Part shown: in pieces, positions 27,571 through 35,788 of the stretch | Numbering within the stretch: position 1 is the first letter of the stretch | Layout: every line of letters starts with the position of its first letter | Origin: Algiphilus sp965216485 | GTDB lineage: Bacteria > Pseudomonadota > Gammaproteobacteria > Nevskiales > Nevskiaceae | Direction: 5' to 3' | DNA: 64,000 nucleotides | Assembly: GCF_965216485.1 (NCBI RefSeq) | Contig: NZ_OZ244162.1 | Coordinates: forward strand, 682,001 to 746,000 | Made by a program: the position numbers and the translations under genes | The notes under the pieces: model-generated | Databases searched by the model: none | Told to the model about the DNA's origin: nothing | The model's input: only the letters and a program-made list of their open reading frames with translations

Positions 27571-30189
27571 ATGGCCGCAGAAAAACCGAGTTCGCCGACG
27601 ACCGAAAAAATTCTGGACTTCCTGGTCCCTCTGATCTACGGCAAGCGCCTTCTGCTGTTGCTGGTGCTGATCGGCCTGACCGTATTCTTTGGCTATCAGA
27701 CGGCCCAGGTTCGACCGGATGCGGGTTTCGACAAGTCGATTCCGCTCGAGCACCCCTACATGGAGGTGTACAAGCAGTACGAGAAGCAGTTCGGTGGCGC
27801 CAACCAGGTTCTGGTCGCGCTCATCCAGCAGAATGACGAGGACATCTATAACGAGAAGTTCCTCGGTCGGCTGAAGGAAGTGACCGACGAAGTCTTCTTC
27901 CTCGAAGGCGTCGACCGCTCTCGCGTGTCCTCCCTGTTCACGCCCGATGTGCGCTACCTCGAAGTGGTGGAGGGCGGCTTCCAGGGCGGCAACGTCATTC
28001 CGGCTGACTATCAGCCCACTGAAGAGATGTTCGAGACCGTGCGCAACAACGTCGCACGTGCCGGCATCGTCGGGCGTTATACGACCAAGGATCAGACTGG
28101 CGCGATGATCTACGCCGAGCTGGTCGAGACCGACCCGGTCACCGGCGAGAAGCTGAATTATTCGCAGGTTGCCGACAGCCTCGAGCAGATCCGCGAGAAG
28201 TACGAAGACGACGAAATCAAGGTCCACATCATTGGCTTCGCCAAGGTCGTCGGCAATGTCACTGACGCGACCCTGGAAGTGGCCGGCTTCTTCCTGATCG
28301 CGCTGATCGGTACCGCGCTGGCGCTGTGGTGGTACACCGGCAGCGCCATGCTGGCCACAATCTCCCTGGTGTCATCGATCATCGCGGTGATCTGGGAGTT
28401 TGGCCTGCTGCACAGTTTCGGTTTCGGGCTGGATCCTTTCGCCATCCTGGTGCCCTTCCTCATCCTCGCGGTCAGTACCTCGCACGGCGTGCAGTACACC
28501 AATACCTGGGCCGACCAGGTACTTAAGGGGATGAACGGCTACGACGCCTCGGTGGAGACCTTCCGCCGACTTGCGATTCCCGGAACGATCGCGCTGATCA
28601 CCGACATGACGGGCTTCCTCACGATCCAGTTCGTGCCCATCGACATCGTGCGCGAGATGTCGTGGAACGCCGCCTTCGGCATGATGGCGGTAATCATCAC
28701 CAATAAGGTGTTGCTCCCGATCTGGTTGTCCTATCTGACGATCAAGGATCAGGAAGGCTTCGCAGCCCAGCGCCAGCGCAAGATGGAGGCCAGCGACAAG
28801 ATCTGGCGCCCGATGACCATCATCACGACCACGCCGGTGGCCGGTGGCCTGCTGGTTCTGGCGACGGTCGTGCTGGGCGCCTCGATCTATCTGCAGCAGA
28901 ACCGCATCATCGGCGACGCCGATGCGGGCGTGCCCGAGCTGCGTCCGGATTCGCGCTATAACCAGGATTCCCGCGCCATTGCCCGTAATTTCGAGATGGG
29001 AACCGACATCCTGCGCGTGGTGGCTGAAACCGATCCCGAAGCCTGCATCCAGTACGACGTGATGGAGCAGATCGATCGCTTCGGCTGGCATATGCGCAAC
29101 GTCGATGGTGTGCAGTCCACGGTCTCGCTGCCGCAGGTGGCGCGCCAGGTGAATGCGGCCTTCTCCGAGGCCAATCCGATGTACAGCGTGCTGCCGCGCA
29201 ATCGCTACACCATGGTGCAGGCCATTACGCCGGTGCCGACCTCCTCCGGTCTGCTCAACCCGGACTGTTCCGCGATGGCAGTGCTGATCTTCACCGAGGA
29301 TCACAAGGCGGAAACCATCGAACGCGTCCTTAACGCGGTGGAACGCTTTGATCAGGAGAATGCGGAGACCTACTTCAAGGTGGCGGAGCACGATGTCGAC
29401 ATGGCTTACTGCGACGCGCGCACCGAGGCGCGGCGTGAAATCGGTCGCCGTCAGCAGGAGCTGCGTCAATACCGCAGCAAGATGCACGCCCAGGGCCTGA
29501 GCGATGTCGACATCGAGGCGACCGACCGCTTCACTGCGCTGACCCAGCAGATCGAGCAGGCAGAAAAGGCACACGCCGAATACAACAAGACCTGCCCGGT
29601 CAATTTCGCCTTGGCGTCAGGCAACGTCGGCGTCATGGGCGCCACCAATGAAGTGGTACACGAGAAGGAATTCGCGACCATCTTCTGGGTCTACGTCACC
29701 ATCACCATCTTCCTGCTGCTGTCCTATCAGACGGTGGCAGCCGTGGTGGCCGTCGTCACGCCACTACTGATGGTCACCTTCCTGGCCAATGCGCTGATGG
29801 CGATTTTCGAAATCGGCCTGAAGACGGCGACCTTGCCCGTGGTCGCTCTGGCGGTCGGTATCGGTGTGGACTACGGCATCTACATCTATGACGTCATCGA
29901 ACGTGAGGTGAAGCAGAACGGCAAGAGTCTGCGGCAGGCCTATCTGGACACACTGCGTCAGACCGGCAAGGCCGTTGTCTTCACCGGCGTCTGCTTGTCC
30001 GGCGGTGTCGCGACCTGGTTGTTCTCGGACCTGCAGTTCCAGCGCGACATGGGCCTGCTGCTCGTCTTCATGTTCTCGGCGAATATGCTGGGCGCGGTGC
30101 TGCTCTGCCCGGCACTATGCCGTTTTGTCCTGCCGCTGAACGCGGAGGCCGAACGCGCCGACAAGGAGTCGGGCGGACGGCTTGTCTAG
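27571..30189 (+). CDS. RND/MMPL family exporter
   Basis: An 872-residue inner-membrane transporter of the RND superfamily, hydrophobe/lipid-exporter (MMPL-like) branch. A first membrane segment (about 26-45) is followed by a periplasmic domain, a five-helix bundle including TLEVAGFFLIALIGTALALWW and FAILVPFLILAVSTSHGVQY, a second periplasmic domain with a coiled-coil-like Arg/Gln-rich stretch near 610-670, and a second bundle with ALAVGIGVDYGIYIYDVIE. The pseudo-two-fold repeat is complete. Length and layout match predicted sterol/hopanoid/fatty-acid exporters rather than AcrB pumps. It is the third gene of the cassette. A strong hairpin follows. Confidence 0.88.
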   Translation: MAAEKPSSPTTEKILDFLVPLIYGKRLLLLLVLIGLTVFFGYQTAQVRPDAGFDKSIPLEHPYMEVYKQYEKQFGGANQVLVALIQQNDEDIYNEKFLGRLKEVTDEVFFLEGVDRSRVSSLFTPDVRYLEVVEGGFQGGNVIPADYQPTEEMFETVRNNVARAGIVGRYTTKDQTGAMIYAELVETDPVTGEKLNYSQVADSLEQIREKYEDDEIKVHIIGFAKVVGNVTDATLEVAGFFLIALIGTALALWWYTGSAMLATISLVSSIIAVIWEFGLLHSFGFGLDPFAILVPFLILAVSTSHGVQYTNTWADQVLKGMNGYDASVETFRRLAIPGTIALITDMTGFLTIQFVPIDIVREMSWNAAFGMMAVIITNKVLLPIWLSYLTIKDQEGFAAQRQRKMEASDKIWRPMTIITTTPVAGGLLVLATVVLGASIYLQQNRIIGDADAGVPELRPDSRYNQDSRAIARNFEMGTDILRVVAETDPEACIQYDVMEQIDRFGWHMRNVDGVQSTVSLPQVARQVNAAFSEANPMYSVLPRNRYTMVQAITPVPTSSGLLNPDCSAMAVLIFTEDHKAETIERVLNAVERFDQENAETYFKVAEHDVDMAYCDARTEARREIGRRQQELRQYRSKMHAQGLSDVDIEATDRFTALTQQIEQAEKAHAEYNKTCPVNFALASGNVGVMGATNEVVHEKEFATIFWVYVTITIFLLLSYQTVAAVVAVVTPLLMVTFLANALMAIFEIGLKTATLPVVALAVGIGVDYGIYIYDVIEREVKQNGKSLRQAYLDTLRQTGKAVVFTGVCLSGGVATWLFSDLQFQRDMGLLLVFMFSANMLGAVLLCPALCRFVLPLNAEAERADKESGGRLV

Positions 30190-30213
30190 ACCGATCGTCC
30201 AGGCTTGATGCAC

Positions 30214-30242
30214 AAAGGGCCATCGCAGTGCGATGGCCCTTT
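30214..30242. terminator. Intrinsic-type hairpin after RND gene, usable both ways
   Basis: AAAGGGCCATCG pairs perfectly with CGATGGCCCTTT around a five-base loop (CAGTG), giving 12 pairs, with short A- and T-runs at the two ends. It separates the plus-strand RND gene from the converging ATPase gene and could end both transcripts. Confidence 0.75.
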
Positions 30243-30260
30243 GCTTTGGGGCGCCGTGTA

Positions 30261-30291
30261 GGCCTGTTAACGTTCAGTTGATCGCGGCGCG
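30261..30291. repeat. 31-base repeat, copy A
   Basis: Shares 27 of 31 positions with 60680-60710, including an identical 16-base core TCAGTTGATCGCGGCG (30274-30289). Copy A contains the stop codon of the ATPase gene and lies 18 bases from the hairpin at 30214-30242. Confidence 0.6.
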
Positions 30292-31646
30292 TCTACGCTG
30301 GAGGCGTAAATGGCGTGGCTATGGTGTTCCGCCGGCTCCCATAGGGCGATGCCGCGGCCAATCGCCACATCGTCGATGAGATCGTTGCGCGATGTCGCCC
30401 CCGTGGCGGTTTCCACAAAGGCCGCTTCCAGCGTGCGGATGAGGGCGCGGACGTTGCCATGCCAGCGGCAATCACGGATGCGCTGCCAAGCAGCCGGATC
30501 GACGCCCGTGGGCGGATCCCAGGTGGTGCAGGGAGACGCCAGGCGGGCAAGCGTGGTGGCTGTCACCGCGATGAGGTCCTCTTCGCGCTCGCACAACTCC
30601 GGAACCTGCAGCGTGGCCGCCCCCAGCCGCGTGAACTCGTCGATGTTCACAGAACTGAGCAGATGCTCCCAGCTTCGGTTAGTGGCAAAGATGAGGGCGC
30701 ACTTGAGGGGGCGCTTGGCCGCCGCGCCGTAGGGCATGTACTGCCCGTTGTCGAGGGCCTCCATCAGCGTTTCCATCACTGCGCCCATCACGCCGTGGCT
30801 TTCGTCAAGAAAGCAGACGCCGTCCTGCGCGATGTCGAAGGCACCCGCGCGTGCGCCAGCGCCCGGAAAGGCGCCCGGCACATGTCCGCAGAGCAGGGAC
30901 TTGACCGCGGACTTGTCGCCGGTGTCCTCGGCGAGCAGGTTGACGGATACGAAGCGTCCCTTGCGGCGGCTCAGGTAATAGTAGTAAGCGAGTGAAGTCT
31001 TGCCGCTGCCGGGGCCGCCCAGAAGATAGGCGCGCGTGATGCCGTTGTCGGCAAAGGCACGGATGCGTCGGATCAAATCCTGAATCTGCGGGCTGAAGGT
31101 GAAGAAGCTGCTCTTCGGCGCGTTCTCGATTTCGGTACTTTGCGGCATGCGGATGACGTTGCATTCCTGCACGGGAATCAGGCGCCGCGGCAACTGCTCG
31201 ATGACCTCAATGATCGTGCTTGCGACCATGAGGCGCGTCCCCACGAGCCGCTCGCTTTCGGCGCGTTGGCTGAGCCAGCGCCCGAGCGCGGCCAATGCCG
31301 AGGGTTGCACCACGAGGATCAGCGTCGTGGTGCCGCCGCCCTCGCGTACCTGCTGCACGGCATCGGCAAGCCGGTCCATTGCTTGCGCGTCGGCAAACAA
31401 GGCAAGGACGAACTGCGCGTTGGCGAGGTCGCGCCCCTTGATGGCGGCGCTATCTCGCAAAGTGCAGCGCGCGTTCTCAGGCAATACCGCCTGCAGCGCA
31501 CGTTGATCCTCGGCCGTCGCGTGCCTGCCATCGTCGACCGCGATCAGAAAATTGCCTTGCTGTGGTCCTGCACCGGCGTCAATGGCCGGACGTTGCTTAC
31601 GCGCGAACACGGAACTCTCCGGTGATTCCAGATTGGTAGCCTGCAT
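30267..31646 (-). CDS. Sigma-54-activator-like AAA+ protein without DNA-binding domain
   Basis: A 459-residue protein. Residues about 30-160 look like a degenerate receiver-type or Rossmann domain (FLIAVDDGRHA, then FVLALFAD and TLILVVQP) without the phospho-aspartate set. The central AAA+ module follows bacterial enhancer-binding proteins: Walker A GGPGSGKTS (210-218), a loop GAFPGA (258-263) where GAFTGA is expected, Walker B CFLDE (278-282), FATNRSWEHLL, and WHGNVRALIRTLEAAF (395-410). After that only about 50 residues remain, with no Fis-type helix-turn-helix. The Thr-to-Pro change in the sigma-54 contact loop and lack of a DNA-binding domain make a classical activator role doubtful. Function unknown. 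Confidence 0.72.
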   Translation of the reverse strand: MQATNLESPESSVFARKQRPAIDAGAGPQQGNFLIAVDDGRHATAEDQRALQAVLPENARCTLRDSAAIKGRDLANAQFVLALFADAQAMDRLADAVQQVREGGGTTTLILVVQPSALAALGRWLSQRAESERLVGTRLMVASTIIEVIEQLPRRLIPVQECNVIRMPQSTEIENAPKSSFFTFSPQIQDLIRRIRAFADNGITRAYLLGGPGSGKTSLAYYYYLSRRKGRFVSVNLLAEDTGDKSAVKSLLCGHVPGAFPGAGARAGAFDIAQDGVCFLDESHGVMGAVMETLMEALDNGQYMPYGAAAKRPLKCALIFATNRSWEHLLSSVNIDEFTRLGAATLQVPELCEREEDLIAVTATTLARLASPCTTWDPPTGVDPAAWQRIRDCRWHGNVRALIRTLEAAFVETATGATSRNDLIDDVAIGRGIALWEPAEHHSHAIYASSVDAPRSTER

Positions 31647-31745
31647 CCTGAACCGTGCGTCACCTCAGCACAATGCGCGCCGGACGAGCCGGAAGAGCGG
31701 CCCGACAAACGGGCGTCCGCGCGTCGAAGGGGGTGCAGAAAAAAG

Positions 31746-32588
31746 CTAGCCTTCCGGTGTGCGGCCCTCGCCGGGAGCCGTCGGCACCGAGTGCAGGCTT
31801 TCCGAGTGCAGATCGCAGGCGGTGAGCCGATTGCCCCAGACGCAGCCGGTATCCAGGCCGAGCACGCGGTACTGCGGCCACTTCACTGTTCCCAGTGTCG
31901 ACCAATGGCCAAAGAACACCCGACTCTGTGCCGGGCGATGATGAGGTGCGGCGAACCAGGGAATGCACCCCTCCGGTGGGGACTCGGCGCTGCCTTTGGC
32001 CTTCAGCATGAGCGCATGCTGCTTGCGATGGACAAAGCGCATGCGCGTGAAGCTGTTGACCGCAAAGCGCTGCCGCGCCTCCGCCGAAGTGCAGTCGCGC
32101 CAGCGGGAAGGTTCATTGCCGTACATGCGGGCAAAAAAGGCCGTGCGCTGCGTGCCAGCCAGCTCGGCTTCCACTTCCCGTGCGCAAAGCGTGGCGGTGT
32201 CCAGGTCCCAGTCCGGGTGCAGGCCCGCGTGGACGATGCAGTCATCGCCGCGCCTCAGAAGCAAAGGCTGGCGAGCGAGCCAGTCGAGCAGGCTTGTGCG
32301 GTCTCGTGCGCGCAGAATATCGTCCAAGGTATCGCCGTCATTGGCCTTGCGCTTGCCAGCCGCCACGGCGAGCAGATGGAGATCATGGTTACCAAGTACG
32401 CACTGCGCCGAACCGCGCTCGCACTGCTCTTGTACCCAGCGCAGGCAGGCCTCGGAACCAGGGCCGCGGTTAACCAGATCGCCCACGAAAATGAGTTCGT
32501 CGCTGCGCGATTCGAAGGCAATCTGGTCGAGCAAGCGCATCAAGCTGTCGTAGCACCCTTGCAGGTCGCCGATGATCCACGTCGTCAT
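31746..32588 (-). CDS. apaH: Diadenosine tetraphosphatase
   Basis: Symmetrical hydrolase splitting Ap4A to two ADP; it also removes Np4-type RNA caps in E. coli. The 280 residues carry the metallophosphatase motifs GDLQGC (7-12, with Gln where many relatives have His, as in pseudomonads), GDLVNRGP, GNHDLHLLA and HAGLHPDWD, and GLDTGCVWGNRLTA near the end. Length fits the family. In E. coli apaH follows rsmA and pdxA; here it is 17 kb away from them. The upstream 125 bases to the divergent PAP2 gene hold no element I can identify with confidence. Confidence 0.93.
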   Translation of the reverse strand: MTTWIIGDLQGCYDSLMRLLDQIAFESRSDELIFVGDLVNRGPGSEACLRWVQEQCERGSAQCVLGNHDLHLLAVAAGKRKANDGDTLDDILRARDRTSLLDWLARQPLLLRRGDDCIVHAGLHPDWDLDTATLCAREVEAELAGTQRTAFFARMYGNEPSRWRDCTSAEARQRFAVNSFTRMRFVHRKQHALMLKAKGSAESPPEGCIPWFAAPHHRPAQSRVFFGHWSTLGTVKWPQYRVLGLDTGCVWGNRLTACDLHSESLHSVPTAPGEGRTPEG

Positions 32589-32713
32589 CGCCCAAGCCTA
32601 TCAATTGCCGCTGATCATGGGGCCTCGACCTTATGTACCGGTCGCCACCATGTAACAGCAAGTGTGGAACGAGACTTGCCGTTGTGGTCGCGTATTCTTG
32701 GCTTTCCCACCCC

Positions 32714-33859
32714 ATGCCGCCATCTCATGACCACCTGCTGGTGTCAGCGCCGACCACGACCCCGGCACATTCGCCCGTGCGCCTTCGCTTGACCGCTGCG
32801 TCGCGCGAACACCTCTTTTTGGCGGCGATCATCGCCCTACACGCCGCCGTGGCCTTCGGCGTGGCCGCGCTCCATGGACTTGAAGGCGCGATACGCATCA
32901 GTCTGTACGGCGAAGGCATGGTGCTGATGGTGTTGGCAGCCGCCACAGGCTTTGTCGTCGCCTGGTTGCTGCGGATTGCGCTGGTCGTGCGCCCCCAGCG
33001 TCCGTTGGCCTTTGCCTTGTACGAGGCGCGCCACTTCCACTTCCGCGCTCGGCTTGCCGCAGGACTGCCTTCGCTGGTGCTGCTGGCAGTGCTGATCAGT
33101 GTGTATTCGTCATGGAAGGTGATGATTCCGGCCCTTTCCCCCTTTTCCTGGGACGCACTCTTCCACCAATGGGACACCGCCCTTCATGGTGGCCGCCCGC
33201 CGTGGCATTGGCTGCAGCCGCTGGTCGGCACGCCGCTGGTGACCAGTGCCATCAACGCCGTGTACCACCTGTGGCTGTTCGTCATCTACTTTGCCTTTAT
33301 CTGGCAGGCCTTCAGCCTGCAGCAGCCGGTGCTGCGGACGCAGTTCATGGTGTGCTTCGTGTTGCTGTGGATGGTGCTGGGGAATGTGCTCGCCACTGGG
33401 CTGTCGTCGGCAGGGCCCTGCTACTACGGCTTGATCGTCGGCCAGCCTGACCCCTACGCACCCTTGATGGAGTACCTGCGATGGGCCGATACGCATTTGC
33501 CGGTTTGGGCACTTGAGGTACAGAGCATGCTGTGGAGGGACTACGAAGCCGGCGCGCTGGCGGTCGGGCGCGGGATCTCGGCAATGCCGAGCCTGCACGT
33601 GGCGACTTCTGCGCTCGTCTTTCTTCTCGCCCGTCACTACGGCCGGCTGGCGAAGTGGTGCGCCGGTATCTTCCTGTTCTTCGTCCTGATCGGTTCCGTC
33701 CACCTCGCCTGGCACTACGCCATCGATGGGTATCTTGCACTGGTGTTGACGCTGCTGATCTGGAAGGCTTCGGGTGTCATTGCACGCAGAGTGCATCGCG
33801 GCACTGTGGACGCAGCTCAGGGTGTCACGCCGGTCGGCAGGGCCGAGAGCGGGTCGTGA
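32714..33859 (+). CDS. PAP2-type membrane phosphatase/transferase, copy 1
   Basis: A 381-residue integral membrane protein with about eight segments, related to the Aur1/inositolphosphotransferase branch of the PAP2 superfamily. The catalytic motifs are GISAMPSLHVAT (motif C2 with the general-acid His) and GSVHLAWHYAIDGY (motif C3, HxxxD nucleophile pair). An upstream conserved block reads WKVMIPALSPFSWDALFHQWD. Such enzymes transfer or remove phospho-headgroups on lipids. ATG at 32714 is chosen; the frame stays open to 32633. It is followed after 49 bases by a clear paralogue. The specific substrate cannot be inferred. Confidence 0.8.
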   Translation: MPPSHDHLLVSAPTTTPAHSPVRLRLTAASREHLFLAAIIALHAAVAFGVAALHGLEGAIRISLYGEGMVLMVLAAATGFVVAWLLRIALVVRPQRPLAFALYEARHFHFRARLAAGLPSLVLLAVLISVYSSWKVMIPALSPFSWDALFHQWDTALHGGRPPWHWLQPLVGTPLVTSAINAVYHLWLFVIYFAFIWQAFSLQQPVLRTQFMVCFVLLWMVLGNVLATGLSSAGPCYYGLIVGQPDPYAPLMEYLRWADTHLPVWALEVQSMLWRDYEAGALAVGRGISAMPSLHVATSALVFLLARHYGRLAKWCAGIFLFFVLIGSVHLAWHYAIDGYLALVLTLLIWKASGVIARRVHRGTVDAAQGVTPVGRAESGS

Positions 33860-33908
33860 TGATGGGGCCGAGCACGCCACGTTCATCGCGTACAGGCAGC
33901 CTCCGCCA

Positions 33909-35030
33909 ATGCCGCGCCTGAATCCCTGGACGGTACTGGTTGCCAAAGCCAGCCAGGCGCGATGGATGATCCGGCGCGACCCCGTGGCAGGGGATCGCCT
34001 CTTGCTGCTGGTGGTCGGCAGTTATGGGATCAGCCTGGTTGTCTTGCTGGCCCTTGCCGGGCATAGCCCGGGTGAGGCCCTCCGATGGACCGCCCTGAAC
34101 ACTCTGCCAACGGCCGCAGTCACGGTGCTGGGCGGCGCGGTGCTCTTTTATTTGGTGTGTCTTGTTGCAGTGCGGCGTCCCGCCTCTCCTTTTGCCACGC
34201 TGCGCCGGGACATCGCCTTTGTGATTGCGAACCCGCAGCGATCATTGCCCATCGCTTGGCTGTTGCTGCTGATGGTGTTCTTTACGGCCTTCTTTTCGGC
34301 CTGGAAGGCGATGATTCCGCAGCTTCAGCCCTTTGCATGGGATCCAGCTTTCTCTCAGATGGATCGTTGGCTGCACGGTGGGACGCATCCGTGGCGATAT
34401 ACACACGCTGTCTTTTCCAGTGCGCTGGCCACTTCGATCATCAATCTGATCTATCACCTGTGGTTTGTCGTGATCCACTTCAGTGTCATCTGGGTTGCGG
34501 TCTCCAGAGGGCATTCGCAACTTCGTCTGCAATATTTGCTGAGCTTCTTTCTGGCTTGGATCATCGTCGGCACGATCCTGGCCATTGCGTTTTCTTCTGC
34601 CGGCCCCTGTTATTTCGAACGGGTTACCGGATTGGCCTCGCCCTATGCGGACCTGATGCAGCGCCTAGAGCTGCAGCAGCTGCGATATCCCGTCTGGGCG
34701 CTTGGCGTCCAGGAACTGCTCTGGGCGAATCATGTGCGCGGCGCCAACGGCATGACCAGCGGCATCTCGGCGATGCCAAGCATGCATGTCGGCACGTGTG
34801 TCCTGCTCGTGCTGCTGGCTTGTCGACTTGGCAGTCGGCGGGCTGTTGTGTGTGCCACGTTCTTCCTGTTCTGCATCCTGGTCGGGAGCGTGCATCTCGG
34901 CTGGCACTACGCCGTCGATGGCTATGCCGCCGGGCTCATCATGCTTCCCATCTGGTGGATTGCCGGTAAAGTGACACGTCACCGGCTGGATTCCCTTCAT
35001 GGCGAAACGATGAATCAGGATAAGCGGTAG
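33909..35030 (+). CDS. PAP2-type membrane phosphatase/transferase, copy 2
   Basis: A 373-residue membrane protein homologous to its upstream neighbour. Shared blocks include WKAMIPQLQPFAWDPAFSQMD, SSAGPCYFE, PVWALGVQELLW, GISAMPSMHVGT and GSVHLGWHYAVDGY, so both copies keep the catalytic His residues and Asp. N-termini and loops have diverged. The ATG at 33909 is the most natural start, although the frame is open upstream within the end of copy 1. A tandem duplication followed by divergence is evident. The genes sit between apaH and the Tad pilus locus with no obvious functional link to either. Confidence 0.8.
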   Translation: MPRLNPWTVLVAKASQARWMIRRDPVAGDRLLLLVVGSYGISLVVLLALAGHSPGEALRWTALNTLPTAAVTVLGGAVLFYLVCLVAVRRPASPFATLRRDIAFVIANPQRSLPIAWLLLLMVFFTAFFSAWKAMIPQLQPFAWDPAFSQMDRWLHGGTHPWRYTHAVFSSALATSIINLIYHLWFVVIHFSVIWVAVSRGHSQLRLQYLLSFFLAWIIVGTILAIAFSSAGPCYFERVTGLASPYADLMQRLELQQLRYPVWALGVQELLWANHVRGANGMTSGISAMPSMHVGTCVLLVLLACRLGSRRAVVCATFFLFCILVGSVHLGWHYAVDGYAAGLIMLPIWWIAGKVTRHRLDSLHGETMNQDKR

Positions 35031-35051
35031 AAAATGCCGGGACATACGGCT

Positions 35052-35081
35052 TTGACACCCGAACCGCCCTGCGCCTAATGT
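35052..35081 (+). promoter_or_regulatory. Sigma-70-type promoter of the Flp/Tad locus
   Basis: A perfect TTGACA (35052-35057), an 18-base spacer and TAATGT (35076-35081) stand 50 bases before the flp start. A small GC-rich inverted repeat (CGCGGC and GCCGCG, about 35092-35106) lies in the leader. GGAGG at 35120-35124 is a strong ribosome binding site for flp. Confidence 0.65.
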
Positions 35082-35130
35082 TTGTTGCATCCGCGGCCTA
35101 GCCGCGTTCACGTCGCCCTGGAGGCCGAAA

Positions 35131-35316
35131 ATGTTGGATTTCCTTTCCGCTTGGATCCGTTCCTTCCTTTCTGATGAAGAAGGTGCGAGTGCTATTGAAT
35201 ACGGGCTGATTCTGGGTCTGATTGCCATTGTCCTGATTATTGCGCTCGGTCAGATCGGTACTGGTCTCAATTCGCTCTTCCAGAGCGCAGCAACCTCGAT
35301 TGGTAGCGCAGGCTAG
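35131..35316 (+). CDS. flp: Flp/Fap-type IVb pilin
   Basis: The 61-residue major pilin of a Tad pilus. A short leader ends EEG18, then the mature protein begins ASAIEYGLIL, with the Flp-specific Glu-Tyr at mature positions 5-6 and a hydrophobic helix (GLILGLIAIVLIIALGQIG). The mature pilin is only about 43 residues, as expected. It has its own strong promoter and Shine-Dalgarno sequence and is the first gene of the locus. TadV should process it and TadA-driven assembly export it. Only one flp copy is present. Confidence 0.93.
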   Translation: MLDFLSAWIRSFLSDEEGASAIEYGLILGLIAIVLIIALGQIGTGLNSLFQSAATSIGSAG

Positions 35317-35344
35317 CGGTCCAGCCATTCACGCGGGTACGCGC

Positions 35345-35788
35345 ATGACGGTCGAATATGCCTTGGCATGCCTGCTCGTTGCGGTGACGGCCATCGCCGC
35401 CTTGCGTGATTGGCAGCAACGGCGAATCCCAAACCTTCTGCCGCTCTTGCTGATCGCAGGTGGCAGCGTTGCACTGCTGCTTCGGTCTGGAGGAAGCGAT
35501 AGCCTCCTGTCCAGCACACTGCAGTCTGTCGCAGGCTTGGGCATTGCGGCGGCGGCGACCTTGCCGGGGTACTGGTCGGGCGCGATGGGGGCGGGTGATG
35601 TGAAGCTGCTCGCCTCCATCGGATGGGCCCTGGCATGGCCCGGCGCGTTCGCTCTGGTCCTGCTGTGGGCCATCGCCTTTGCTATCTGGTGCGGCGTGGC
35701 ATGGTGTGTACGCAGACGTACCCGACAGCCGGTGGCGCCCAGCATCCTTGTCGGGCACGCTGCAGTCGTTGCGATGGCCGTGCCATGA
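35345..35788 (+). CDS. tadV: Prepilin peptidase TadV/CpaA
   Basis: Aspartic prepilin peptidase (A24) that cleaves the Flp leader and processes TadE/TadF-type pseudopilins. At 147 residues it is the short form without the N-methyltransferase domain. Catalytic Asp residues are D22 in RDWQQRRIPN and D85 in the GxGD-type motif MGAGDVKLL. The rest is hydrophobic, with about five membrane helices. An open frame continues upstream through flp, but the ATG at 35345 gives the family-like start. The stop overlaps tadE by ATGA. Confidence 0.9.
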   Translation: MTVEYALACLLVAVTAIAALRDWQQRRIPNLLPLLLIAGGSVALLLRSGGSDSLLSSTLQSVAGLGIAAAATLPGYWSGAMGAGDVKLLASIGWALAWPGAFALVLLWAIAFAIWCGVAWCVRRRTRQPVAPSILVGHAAVVAMAVP

